Source: CAVSJJ01 sp963771015 (lineage in GTDB: Bacteria > Actinomycetota > Actinomycetes > Actinomycetales > Dermatophilaceae). From it: 64,000 nt of DNA. The notes beneath the pieces are model-generated. The model was not told where the DNA came from, made no database searches, and saw nothing but the letters and a program-made list of their open reading frames with translations. The translations under genes were made by a program, and so were the position numbers. The DNA is taken from assembly GCA_963771015.1 (NCBI GenBank), contig CAVYRN010000009.1:1-64000 (forward strand), given 5' to 3'. Positions 54,097 through 62,747 of this stretch are shown piece by piece. How positions within the stretch are numbered: the first letter of the stretch is position 1; each line of letters opens with the position of its first letter.

Positions 54097-54208
54097 GTCA
54101 CTCGATGCGGTCCGCGCCCCGTTGCAGGGAGGGGGTGGGGGCGTGGGGCCGCCGGGGGGTGTCGGCCTCGGGGGTCAGGCCGACTCGGGGGTCAGGCCGA
54201 CTCGGGGG

Positions 54209-54790
54209 TCAGACCGTCGCGGGCGTTGCCGCCGGGGTGGGGACGGTGACCACGGCCTTCGCGTGCCGCAGGCCGAGCAGCCCGAGGACCAGCATGAGGA
54301 CGGCGCCGATGTAGGCGGCGATCGAGGCGTACATGGCGATCATGCCGAGGGTCCCGAAGGCGTAGGCGGTGAGCAGCATGCTGCGCAGGGCGTTGCCCTG
54401 GAACAGCGTGGCCTTGAGGTTCTGGAGGTCGGTCGTGGCCTGAGCGGTCGGGTCGCTGGCCAGCGCGGCCCTGGCCTCGGAGCTCACCTCGGAGTAGCTC
54501 TTGCCACCGGATGACTCGTTCATGTGGCCGAGGATGTAGTGGTCGGCGTAGGCCTTGGCCTGCGCGCCGGTGGTCATCTCCTGACCGGCGTACTGGCTGA
54601 GGTACTTCTTCATGTCCGGGGTGGCCAGTGCGTCGCCGGCCGGCATGGTGATCTGCTGCATGGACAGCTGGTCGTGGACGCTCTGGCTCGCGAACGACGA
54701 CGCCCAGGTCAGCAGGCCGCCGGCCACGAGGAGGACTGCCGCGAGGATGAGGCCTGTCCAGGAGATGAGCTTGTCGAGAGTGCTGCGCAT
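54209..54790 (-). CDS. Membrane protein of unknown function (193 aa)
   Basis: I do not recognise a family. One N-terminal membrane segment (LISWTGLILAAVLLVAGGLL), an extracytoplasmic region of about 95 residues rich in Gln, Ser and Ala (QLSMQQITMPAGDALATPDM; YADHYILGHMNESSGGKSYS), then two membrane segments (MLLTAYAFGTLGMIAMYASI; YIGAVLMLVLGLLGLRHA) and a Pro/Thr tail. Start ATG with AGGAAC upstream. An ACGACCCC-GGTCG-GGGGTCGT hairpin lies in its leader at 54814-54834. The short tandem repeat at the 3' end overlaps its last codons. Confidence 0.7.
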   Translation of the reverse strand: MRSTLDKLISWTGLILAAVLLVAGGLLTWASSFASQSVHDQLSMQQITMPAGDALATPDMKKYLSQYAGQEMTTGAQAKAYADHYILGHMNESSGGKSYSEVSSEARAALASDPTAQATTDLQNLKATLFQGNALRSMLLTAYAFGTLGMIAMYASIAAYIGAVLMLVLGLLGLRHAKAVVTVPTPAATPATV

Positions 54791-55018
54791 GGTGAGTTCC
54801 TGTCTCTTTCCTGACGACCCCGGTCGGGGGTCGTACTCTCTTAACTTCTCGGTGCACAACCAATCTACGACTGTCGGTAGTAGTTGACGAATTGACGAGG
54901 TGTCAGATGCGCCACACCGCCGTCGGGCGCGTCGGAGTGGCGGTATGCCGTGGCGGACTCCCGTCGTCTGCCCGCTCGGGGGTGCCCATCGCCGGGCCCG
55001 CTGTGCCACTCTGAGGGG

Positions 55019-55660
55019 ATGCGTGACTTTGCGGCCGGGCCTGCGGGTGGCCGGCCGGGGTCCGCGGTCGCGGGCCTCGTGCTTGCCGCCGGCGAGGGGC
55101 GCAGGATGGGTGGGCCGAAGGCCTTGCTCCGCCTGACATCTGGTGGGCGGTCGATGATCGAGAACGCCATTTCCGTTGTCCGACAGGGGGGTTGCGACGA
55201 CGTCACGGTCGTCGTGGGAGCCGCGGCGGAACGCGTCGGCAGCCTCGCCGAGGGCCTCGGCGCCACCGTCGTCGTCGAGCCGGGGTGGGCCGAGGGCATG
55301 GGCGCCTCGCTTCGGGCCGGGCTCGCTGCCATGGCCGCCACCGACGCGGACGCGGTACTCGTCACCCTCGTCGACCTGCCCGACGTCGGCCCCGAGGTCG
55401 TCCGCCGGGTGCTCCCGGCCACGGGGGTCGGGGCCGCCGGCGCGCTGGCTCGGGCGGCATACGACGGTGTCCCAGGTCACCCCGTCCTCATCGGCCGTGA
55501 CCACTGGCGTGGTGTCGTCGACCTGGCCCGTGGCGACGCCGGCGCCCGTGGCTACCTCGCCACCCGAGAGGTGACCGTGGTCGAGTGCGGGGACCTCGCG
55601 TCGGGACGCGACCTCGACCGGCCGGCCGACGTCTGGCGACGGGAACGCCTCGCGCCGTGA
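55019..55660 (+). CDS. MocA-like nucleotidyltransferase (molybdenum cofactor cytidylyltransferase family)
   Basis: 213-residue NTP-transferase. LVLAAGEGRRMGGPKALLRL is the nucleotide-binding signature; VEPGWAEGMGASLRAGLAAM and VTLVDLPDVGPEVVRRVL (metal-binding Asp) follow, then GVPGHPVLIGRDHW. MocA converts molybdopterin to its cytidine dinucleotide form, the cofactor of CoxL/xanthine-oxidase-type enzymes, which fits the cluster at 59-63 kb. The ATG at 55019 follows GAGGGG. Confidence 0.82.
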   Translation: MRDFAAGPAGGRPGSAVAGLVLAAGEGRRMGGPKALLRLTSGGRSMIENAISVVRQGGCDDVTVVVGAAAERVGSLAEGLGATVVVEPGWAEGMGASLRAGLAAMAATDADAVLVTLVDLPDVGPEVVRRVLPATGVGAAGALARAAYDGVPGHPVLIGRDHWRGVVDLARGDAGARGYLATREVTVVECGDLASGRDLDRPADVWRRERLAP

Positions 55661-55731
55661 GGTGCGTGGCGGCTCGCCCCGAGATCCGGTTGCCGCTTCC
55701 CTGGTGGGGCCTCGTCAGGGATGCTGACGTC

Positions 55732-56623
55732 ATGGACCCCCGGACGGCCTTCGGCTCGGCGGACGATCTTGCCCTGCGACTCGGGGAGACCGGCTACCTC
55801 GCCGACAACTCCCTCGCGACCGTCGCCTGGCTGGCGCTCCGGCTCGGCCGCCCCCTGCTCATGGAGGGGGAGCCCGGCACGGGGAAGACCGCCCTCGCCG
55901 AGGCGATCGCGGAGGCGACCGATCTGCCGCTGATCCGCCTGCAGTGCTACGAGGGGATCGACGCCACCCAGGCCCTGTACGACTGGGACTTCCCGCGCCA
56001 GATCCTCCACGTCCGGGCGCTCGAGGCCGTCGCGGGCGCGGCGAGCAACGTCGAGGACGTCGAGGAGAGCCTCTTCGACGAGCGCTTCCTCCTCGCCCGT
56101 CCCGTCCTTCGTGCCCTGCGCGAGTCGCCCGGTGGTCCTCCTCGTCGACGAGATCGACCGGGCCGACGACGAGTTCGAGGCGTTCCTCCTCGAGGTCCTC
56201 TCGACGTGGCAGGTCACCATCCCCGAGCTCGGCACCGTCTCGGCCGCCACCCCGCCGATCGTCGTCCTCACCTCGAACCGGACCCGCGAGCTGCACGACG
56301 CCCTCAAGCGGCGCTGCCTCTACCACTGGATCGACCACCCGGGCATGGAGCGAGAGCTCGCCATCCTCCGCCGTCGGGCGCCCGAGGTGTCCGGTGCGCT
56401 GGCCGAGCAGGTCGTCCGGGCCGTCCACGTCATCCGCGCGGACGGCGAGCTGCTCAAGCCGCCCGGCGTCGCCGAGACGCTCGACTGGGCCCGGGCCCTG
56501 CACGAGCTCGGCACGCGGGACCTCGACACCGAGGTCGCGGCGGCGACGCTCGGGGTGGCGGTGAAGTACCGCGAGGACGCCGAGCGGGTCAAGCGGGCCC
56601 TCGACAAGGTGCTGGCCCGATGA
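55732..56623 (+). CDS. coxD: CoxD-type AAA+ ATPase (MoxR family), with a frameshift near 56,130
   Basis: About 297 residues. Walker A is MEGEPGTGKTALAEAI; RLQCYEGIDATQALYDWDFP is typical of CoxD. The first frame runs to RPVLRALRESPGG; the rest, PVVLLVDEIDRADDEFEAFL (Walker B), VLTSNRTRELHDALKRRC (sensor 1) and the lid, is one frame away. Dropping one C from CCC at about 56,130 joins them as ESPVVLLVDEID. CoxD with CoxE is thought to insert or activate the metal centre of CoxL-type enzymes. Coupled to coxE by ATGA. Confidence 0.88.
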
Positions 56624-57744
56624 CCGCGGGCCCGATGTCGCGGCCGCCGGAGGAGGTCCTCCTCGGGTTCGCCCGAGCCCTGCGCGCTGCGGGCGTCGGC
56701 GTGAGCGCCGAGCGGGAGCGGACCTACCTCGAGGCGGTGGCCGAGGTCGGGCTCGACGATCCCGTGGCGACCTACCTCGCCGGCCGGGCCACCCTGTGCG
56801 CCTCGCCCGCCGACCTCGAGCGCTACGACCTCGTGTATGCCGCGTGGTTCGGCCTCGAGCGGTCCGGCACGAAGCCGTCGGCGACCCCACCGTCGTCGAC
56901 GACGACGATGGCCGACCTCGCCGCCGACACCGGCACGGGGGACGACGGCGGCGCCGAGGACCCCGCGCGCTCTCGGCAGGCGAGGGCCAGCCGGACCGAG
57001 ATCCTCCGGCACCGCGACCTGGCCACCCTCAGTGGCGCCGAGCGCCGGCTCCTCCAGGAGGCCTTCGCCGGCCTGCGACCGCGGGCACCACGGCGCCGCG
57101 CACACCGGCGTACCCCGTCCCGGCGGGGGCAGGTCGATGCCCGTCGAACCCTCCGCTCGACCCTGCAGCGGATGGGGGAGCCGGGCTCGGTCCAGTGGCG
57201 CCGCCGCGGGGACCGGGCCCGCCGCGTCGTCCTCCTCATCGACGTGTCCGGCTCGATGAGCGCGTATGCCGACTCCCTTCTTCGGCTCGGAAACGCCTAC
57301 TGCCGCAGCGGGGTCCCCACCGAGGTGTTCACCATGGGAACGCGTCTGACCCACGTGACCCGGCCGCTCAGCCATCGCGACGCCGACCGGGCGCTCGTCG
57401 CCACCGGCGACGCGATCCCGGACTGGTCGGGGGGCACCCGGCTGGCCGACGGGCTCAAGGTGTTCCTCGAGCGCTGGGGCCGCCGGGGGATGGCCCGCGG
57501 CGCGGTCGTCGTCATCGTCAGCGACGGGTGGGAGCGGGACCGTCCCGAGGCGCTGGGGGAGCAGGTGCGGCGGCTGCGGGCCGTCGCGCACCGGGTCGTG
57601 TGGGCCAACCCGCACCGCGGCCTCGCGGGCTACGAGCCCGTCCAGGCCGGGATCGTCGCGGCACTGCCGCATATCGACGACTTCGTCGCGGGACACTCGT
57701 TCGCGGCGTTCGAGGAGCTGATCGAGGTGGTCGGCCGTGCGTGA
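56620..57744 (+). CDS. coxE: CoxE-like VWA-domain protein
   Basis: 374-residue protein with an N-terminal helical part, a charged Pro/Ser/Thr linker around residues 85-130, and a C-terminal von Willebrand A domain whose metal site is LLIDVSGSMSAYADSLL, with SGGTRLADGLKVFLERWG and VVVIVSDGWERDRPE completing it. MoxR-VWA pairs work as chaperone machines on metal enzymes. Its stop overlaps the xdhC start by 8 bases. Confidence 0.88.
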   Translation: MTAGPMSRPPEEVLLGFARALRAAGVGVSAERERTYLEAVAEVGLDDPVATYLAGRATLCASPADLERYDLVYAAWFGLERSGTKPSATPPSSTTTMADLAADTGTGDDGGAEDPARSRQARASRTEILRHRDLATLSGAERRLLQEAFAGLRPRAPRRRAHRRTPSRRGQVDARRTLRSTLQRMGEPGSVQWRRRGDRARRVVLLIDVSGSMSAYADSLLRLGNAYCRSGVPTEVFTMGTRLTHVTRPLSHRDADRALVATGDAIPDWSGGTRLADGLKVFLERWGRRGMARGAVVVIVSDGWERDRPEALGEQVRRLRAVAHRVVWANPHRGLAGYEPVQAGIVAALPHIDDFVAGHSFAAFEELIEVVGRA

Positions 57745-58873
57745 CGTGATGACCCGGCTGCTCCAGTGGTGGGAGGCCGACGACAGCGTGGCGGTCGGCA
57801 CCGTCGTGGCGACCTTCAGGTCGGCGCCGCGGCCGCCGGGGGCCGCGATGCTCGTCGGCCCGGACGGTGAGGCGGTCGGATCCGTCTCGGGCGGCTGTGT
57901 CGAGGGCGCCGTCTACGAGCTGGGCCAGGAGGTTCTCGCCTCAGGAACGCCGGTCCTGCAGCGCTACGGGGTCTCCGACGACGACGCGTTCGCCGTCGGG
58001 CTCACCTGCGGCGGCATCCTCGACGTCTTCGTCGAGCGGTTCTCGAGGGAGTCATTCCCCGAGCTCGGTGACGTCGCCGCCGACATCGCCGCCGAGCGGC
58101 CGGTCGCCGTCGCCACCGTCATCGACCATCCCGACCCGTCCTGGGTCGGTAGGCGGCTGATCGTCCGACCCGAGGGGGCCGACGGCGAACGCTCCGGGTC
58201 GCTCGGCTCCCGGCGCGCCGACGATGCCGTCGCCGACGACGTCCGCGGGCTGCTCGCCACCGGCCGCACCGAGACGCTGACCTACGGCCCGGACGGCGAG
58301 CGCCGCGGCGAGGGGATGCGGGTGTTCGTCTCGGCCTACGCGCCCCGGCCGAGGATGCTCGTCTTCGGCGCCATCGACTTCGCCGCGGCGGTGGCCCACA
58401 TCGGCCGGTTCCTCGGGTATGCCGTCACCGTGTGCGACGCCCGGCCGGTGTTCGCGACCGCGCGGCGTTTCCCGGCCGCCGAGGAGGTCGTCGTCCAGTG
58501 GCCGCACCGCTATCTCGCCGCCGAGGCCGAGGCGGGGCGGCTCGACGGCCGGACGGTGATCTGCGTGCTCACCCACGACCCCAAGTTCGACGTGCCGGTC
58601 CTGCGGGAGGCGCTGCGCCTGCCCGAGGTCGCCTACATCGGCGCCATGGGTTCTCGGCGCACCCACGAGGACCGGCTCGAGCGGCTCCGCGAGACGGGGG
58701 TCGCCGACGACGAGCTGGCCCGGCTCTCCTCGCCGATCGGCCTCGACCTCGGCGCGCGCACCCCGGAGGAGACCGCCGTCAGCATCGCCGCCGAGATCAT
58801 CGCCCTCCAGTGGGGTGGGCGGGGCGAGCGGCTCGGGGTGACCGACGGGGCGATCCATCACCACGCGACCTGA
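57737..58873 (+). CDS. XdhC/CoxI family protein
   Basis: 378-residue XdhC-type protein that binds molybdenum cofactor and helps its sulfuration and insertion into hydroxylases. The N-terminal XdhC_CoxI domain has VSGGCVEGAVYELGQE and GLTCGGILDVFVE; the C-terminal Rossmann domain has RMLVFGAIDFAAAVAHIGRF and YIGAMGSRRTHEDRLERL, ending in RTPEETAVSIAAEIIA. GTG start within the end of coxE. It is the last gene of the 55-59 kb transcript; 148 bases separate it from coxS. Confidence 0.88.
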   Translation: MRDVMTRLLQWWEADDSVAVGTVVATFRSAPRPPGAAMLVGPDGEAVGSVSGGCVEGAVYELGQEVLASGTPVLQRYGVSDDDAFAVGLTCGGILDVFVERFSRESFPELGDVAADIAAERPVAVATVIDHPDPSWVGRRLIVRPEGADGERSGSLGSRRADDAVADDVRGLLATGRTETLTYGPDGERRGEGMRVFVSAYAPRPRMLVFGAIDFAAAVAHIGRFLGYAVTVCDARPVFATARRFPAAEEVVVQWPHRYLAAEAEAGRLDGRTVICVLTHDPKFDVPVLREALRLPEVAYIGAMGSRRTHEDRLERLRETGVADDELARLSSPIGLDLGARTPEETAVSIAAEIIALQWGGRGERLGVTDGAIHHHAT

Positions 58874-58947
58874 GACGGCACATGGGAGGGGCCGGCTGCC
58901 CGCCGGCGAGATCTCCGGGACGGCTGGGAGTTCGCCTCGATCATCCG

Positions 58948-58963
58948 TGTGACCCTTGTCACA
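58948..58963. promoter_or_regulatory. CRP/GlxR-type binding site before the cox structural genes
   Basis: TGTGA-CCCTTG-TCACA, a perfect match in both arms to the cAMP receptor protein consensus TGTGA-N6-TCACA, lying about 59 bases upstream of the coxS start. It is the only perfect copy I noticed in the window. Suggests cAMP-dependent control of the hydroxylase genes. Confidence 0.65.
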
Positions 58964-59021
58964 GGCGCGCCGAGCCGGGAGGATCACGAGTACATCTCGC
59001 CCCCTCGCGAAAGGGTCAATG

Positions 59022-61892
59022 ATGACTCGGATCACCGTGACGGTCGATGGAGTGAGCTACTCCGACGATGTCGAGCCCCGCACGCTCCTCGTGCACTACC
59101 TCCGAGAGTCGCTCGGCAAGACCGGAACGGTGGTGGGGTGCGACACGAGCAACTGCGGCGCGTGCACGGTGCATCTGGACGGCCGTTCCGTGAAGTCGTG
59201 CAACGTGCTGGCCGTCCAGGCCGACGGACACGAGGTGACCACCATCGAGGGCCTCGCCACCAACGGCCGGCTCCACCCGATGCAGCAGGCGTTCCACGAC
59301 AACCACGCCCTCCAGTGCGGCTACTGCACCCCCGGGATGATCATGCAGAGCCTGGACATCCTGGCCGACAACCCGACCCCCTCCGAGGAGGAGATCCGGC
59401 AGGGACTCGAGGGCAACCTGTGCCGGTGCACCGGCTACCACAACATCGTCAAGGCCGTCCAAGCGGCGGCCGGCAGCGCAAGCGGGGGCCGGGTCATGAC
59501 CGTCACCGAGAACGCCCACGCCCCCGAGGTCGGCGCCGCCCGCAAGCGCAAGGAGGACCAGCGCCTCATCACCGGCCGGACCAAGTGGACGGACAACATC
59601 ACCCTCCCCGGCATGCTCCACCTCGTCATGGTGCGCAGCCCGTTCGCGCACGCGACGATCACCGGCATCGACACCGCCGACGCGAAGGCGTCCTCCGGCG
59701 TCATCGCGGTCCTCACCGGAGCCGACGTCAAGGACATCCAGGGCAGCCTGCCCAACGCCTGGCCGATCACCCCGGACCAGAAGGCACCGGACCACCCGGC
59801 GATCGCCGTCGACCGGGTCGCCTTCGCCGGTGAGGTCGTCGCGGTCGTCATCGCCCGGTCCGTCGCCGAGGCCCGCGACGCGGCCGAGCTCGTCGACGTC
59901 GACTACGACGAGCTCCCGGCGGTGATCGACCTCAAGGAGGCCGCCGCCGACGCGGTCCTCGCCCACCCGAGCCTCGGGACGAACACGAGCGCCTTCTGGC
60001 AGTTCGACTCCGCGGCGGCCGGTACCGGCGGCCCGGTCGACCCGGCCATCGAGGCCGCTCGCACCGACGGCATCGTCATCGAGCGCGAGTACCGCCAGCA
60101 GCGGCTCATCCCGTCCTTCATGGAGCCGCGCTCCGTCGCGGTCGACCCGACCGGCGAGCAGCTGACGATCTGGACGGCCACCCAGGTGCCCCATTTCGTG
60201 CGCATCTTCACCGCCGCCGTCCTCGGCATCCCGGAGAGCAAGGTTCGGGTCATCGCGCCCGATGTGGGCGGTGGTTTCGGCGGCAAGCTCCAGTACACGC
60301 CAGAAGAGGTCATCACCACCCTCGCGGCGCGGCATACCGGCAAGCCGTGCAAGTGGACCGAGACCCGGAGCGAGTCCCTCGTCTCCGGCCACCACGGCCG
60401 CGACCAGTGGCAGCGGCTCACCCTCGCGGCGACCAAGGAGGGCAAGGTCACCGCCCTCAAGGTCGACCTGCTCGCCGACATGGGCGCCTATCTCGGGCTG
60501 GTCACCTCGGGTGTGCCGATCCTCGGCGCGTTCATGTACAACGCGATCTACACGTTCCCCGCCTACCAGTTCAACTGCACCAACCTCTTCACGAACAAGA
60601 CCTGGACCGACGCCTACCGCGGCGCCGGGCGGCCGGAGGCGACCTACGCCATCGAGCGGCTCATGGACGAGCTCGCCGCGGAGGTGGGCGTCGACCCGCT
60701 GACGATCCGCGAGATGAACTGGATCGCCCACGAGCAGTTCCCGTTCACGAGCGTGTGCGGCCTCGAGTACGACTCGGGCAACTACGAGGCGGCGACCGCC
60801 CGGGCCAAGGAGCTGTTCGGCTACGACGCCCTGCGCGCGGAACAGGCCGAGCGACGCGACAGCAACGACAAGGTCCAGCTCGGCATCGGCGTCTCGACGT
60901 TCACCGAGATGTGTGGGCTGGCCCCCTCGCGGGTGCTCGGCAGCCTGTCGTATGCCGCAGGCGGCTGGGAGCACGCGTCGATCCGGATGCTGCCGACCGG
61001 CAAGGTCGAGGTCGTCACCGGCACCAGCCCGCACGGCCAGGGCCACGAGACGGCGTGGAGCCAGATCGTCGCCGACCGGCTCGGCGTGCCGTTCGAGGAC
61101 GTCGAGGTCCTGCACGGCGACACCCAGGTGGCCGTCAAGGGCCTGGACACCTACGGCTCGCGCAGCCTCGTCGTCGGCGCCGAGGCGGTCATCAAGGCCG
61201 CCGACAAGGTCATCGAGAAGGCCAAGCCCGTCGCGGCCCACCTCCTCGAGGCGAGTGTCGACGACATCGAGTTCAAGGACGGGCAGTTCACCGTCAAGGG
61301 CACCGGCCAGGGCAAGGCGATGGCCGAGGTCGTCTGGGAGACGTTCACGGCGCACAACCTCCCCGACGGGATGGAGCCCTCGCTCGACGCCGACGCGACG
61401 TTCGACCCCGTGAGCTTCTCCTTCCCGCACGGCACGCATCTGTGCGCCATGGAGGTCGACACCGAGACGGGCGAGTCCCGGATGCGGTCCTACGTCTCGG
61501 TCGACGACGTCGGCACCGTCATCAACCCCCTCATCGTCGACGGCCAGATGCACGGCGGGATCGTCCAGGGCATCTCCCAGGCACTGTGGGAGGAGGCGGT
61601 CTACGACGACGCCGGCACCCTCGTGTCGGGCTCGTTCGTCGACTACACCCTGCCGACTGCGGCCGACACGATCAGCCTCGTCAACGACCGGACGGTCTCG
61701 CCGTCGACGACGAACACCCTCGGCACCAAGGGCGTCGGCGAGGCCGGTGCCATCGCCGCCACCCCCGCCGTCGTCAACGCCATCGTCGACGCGTTGCGGC
61801 CGATGGGCATCAACGACATCCGGATGCCATGCACGCCGGAGCGGGTGTGGCGAGCCGTCCAGGACGCCCAGCAGAAGGGAGCGGGCAAGTGA
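59022..61892 (+). CDS. Molybdenum hydroxylase CoxS-CoxL (form II), read as one 956-codon frame
   Basis: Residues 1-155 are a CoxS-type iron-sulfur subunit: plant-type [2Fe-2S] with C40, C45, C48 and C60, then LQCGYCTPGM and NLCRCTGYHN. From base 59496 (MTVTENAHAPEVG) the remainder is an 800-residue molybdopterin subunit: VGGGFGGKLQYTPEE, active loop TDAYRGAGRPEATY (60612-60632) and TLGTKGVGEAGAIAA with the catalytic Glu. AYRGAGR marks form II; true CO dehydrogenase has AYRCSFR. Normally these are two genes. If the G5 run at 59484-59488 were G4, CoxS would stop in TGA at 59497-59499, overlapping a coxL ATG. The fusion may thus be an artefact. Start after AAAGGG. Confidence 0.88.
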   Translation: MTRITVTVDGVSYSDDVEPRTLLVHYLRESLGKTGTVVGCDTSNCGACTVHLDGRSVKSCNVLAVQADGHEVTTIEGLATNGRLHPMQQAFHDNHALQCGYCTPGMIMQSLDILADNPTPSEEEIRQGLEGNLCRCTGYHNIVKAVQAAAGSASGGRVMTVTENAHAPEVGAARKRKEDQRLITGRTKWTDNITLPGMLHLVMVRSPFAHATITGIDTADAKASSGVIAVLTGADVKDIQGSLPNAWPITPDQKAPDHPAIAVDRVAFAGEVVAVVIARSVAEARDAAELVDVDYDELPAVIDLKEAAADAVLAHPSLGTNTSAFWQFDSAAAGTGGPVDPAIEAARTDGIVIEREYRQQRLIPSFMEPRSVAVDPTGEQLTIWTATQVPHFVRIFTAAVLGIPESKVRVIAPDVGGGFGGKLQYTPEEVITTLAARHTGKPCKWTETRSESLVSGHHGRDQWQRLTLAATKEGKVTALKVDLLADMGAYLGLVTSGVPILGAFMYNAIYTFPAYQFNCTNLFTNKTWTDAYRGAGRPEATYAIERLMDELAAEVGVDPLTIREMNWIAHEQFPFTSVCGLEYDSGNYEAATARAKELFGYDALRAEQAERRDSNDKVQLGIGVSTFTEMCGLAPSRVLGSLSYAAGGWEHASIRMLPTGKVEVVTGTSPHGQGHETAWSQIVADRLGVPFEDVEVLHGDTQVAVKGLDTYGSRSLVVGAEAVIKAADKVIEKAKPVAAHLLEASVDDIEFKDGQFTVKGTGQGKAMAEVVWETFTAHNLPDGMEPSLDADATFDPVSFSFPHGTHLCAMEVDTETGESRMRSYVSVDDVGTVINPLIVDGQMHGGIVQGISQALWEEAVYDDAGTLVSGSFVDYTLPTAADTISLVNDRTVSPSTTNTLGTKGVGEAGAIAATPAVVNAIVDALRPMGINDIRMPCTPERVWRAVQDAQQKGAGK

Positions 61893-62743
61893 TCCCCGCA
61901 GCGTTCGACTACGTCGCGCCGACCACGGTCGCCGAGGCGCTCACGGCACTCGCCGAGGCGGGCGAGGACGTCAAGGTCCTCGCCGGGGGGCAGTCGCTGC
62001 TCCCCGTGCTGCGGATGCGCCTCAACGCGCCGGACACGGTCGTCGACCTCGGCCGGATCGAGGAGCTCAGGGGGGTCCGCGACGACGGCGACGCCATCGT
62101 CATCGGTGCGATGACGGCATACGCCGACATCATCGCCGACCCGCTCGTCGGCGAGCACGCGGCGCTTCTCGTGGCGGCGCTCAAGGAGGTCGCCGACCCG
62201 CAGATCCGACACCGAGGCACGATCGGTGGGGCGCTGGCCCACGCCGACCCCGCCGGCGACGTCGGGGCGCCGGTGCTGGCGCTGGACGGGGAGCTGGTGA
62301 TCACCGGTTCCGGCGGCGATCGCACCGTCGCCGCGGGCGACTTCTTCGTCGACCTCTTCGAGACGGCGGTCGGCGAGGGTGAGCTGCTCACCGCGGTGCG
62401 GATCCCCAAGCACACCGGGTGGGGGGCGCGCTACGAGAAGTTCGTCCGGGTGTCGCACCAGTGGTCGATCGTCGCGGTCGCCGCAACGGTCCAGGCCTCG
62501 GGCGGGACGATCACCCAGGCCAAGGTCGGGCTGACGAACATGGGCTCCACCCCGCTGCGGGCCAGCTCGGTCGAGCAGGCCCTCGTCGGTGCGACGGCGA
62601 CGGAGGAGGCGGTGGGTGCGGCCTGTGCGGCGGCGGCCGACGGCACCAACCCACCGAGCGACCTCAACGGCGACGCCGACTACCGGCGCCACCTCGCGAC
62701 CGTGCTGACGCGCCGCGCGGTCCTCGCGGCCGCCGGAGGGTGA
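61889..62743 (+). CDS. coxM: Molybdenum hydroxylase FAD-binding subunit CoxM
   Basis: 284-residue FAD subunit. The two FAD loops are VLAGGQSLLPVLRMR (residues about 31-45) and HRGTIGGALAHADPAGD; C-terminal CO_deh_flav domain follows (WSIVAVAATVQASGG; VGLTNMGSTPLRA). GTG start overlapping the coxL stop by GTGA. With CoxS and CoxL it completes the usual hydroxylase trimer, passing electrons from Mo through two 2Fe-2S centres to FAD. Confidence 0.9.
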   Translation: MIPAAFDYVAPTTVAEALTALAEAGEDVKVLAGGQSLLPVLRMRLNAPDTVVDLGRIEELRGVRDDGDAIVIGAMTAYADIIADPLVGEHAALLVAALKEVADPQIRHRGTIGGALAHADPAGDVGAPVLALDGELVITGSGGDRTVAAGDFFVDLFETAVGEGELLTAVRIPKHTGWGARYEKFVRVSHQWSIVAVAATVQASGGTITQAKVGLTNMGSTPLRASSVEQALVGATATEEAVGAACAAAADGTNPPSDLNGDADYRRHLATVLTRRAVLAAAGG

Positions 62744-62747
62744 TGGT

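Larger units (their letters stand above)
53791..54208. other. 418-base gap: hydrolase promoter, two terminators, tandem repeats
   Basis: No gene seen. From right to left: 17-bp tandem units GGGGTCAGGCCGACTCG at 54171-54187 and 54188-54204 (a partial third unit enters the gene at 54209); hairpins at 54061-54096 and 53951-54010, which follow the membrane-protein stop on the leftward strand; a direct repeat CTCGTCAACCCCG near 53874 and 53907; then the operator region of the hydrolase-TetR pair. Confidence 0.6.
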
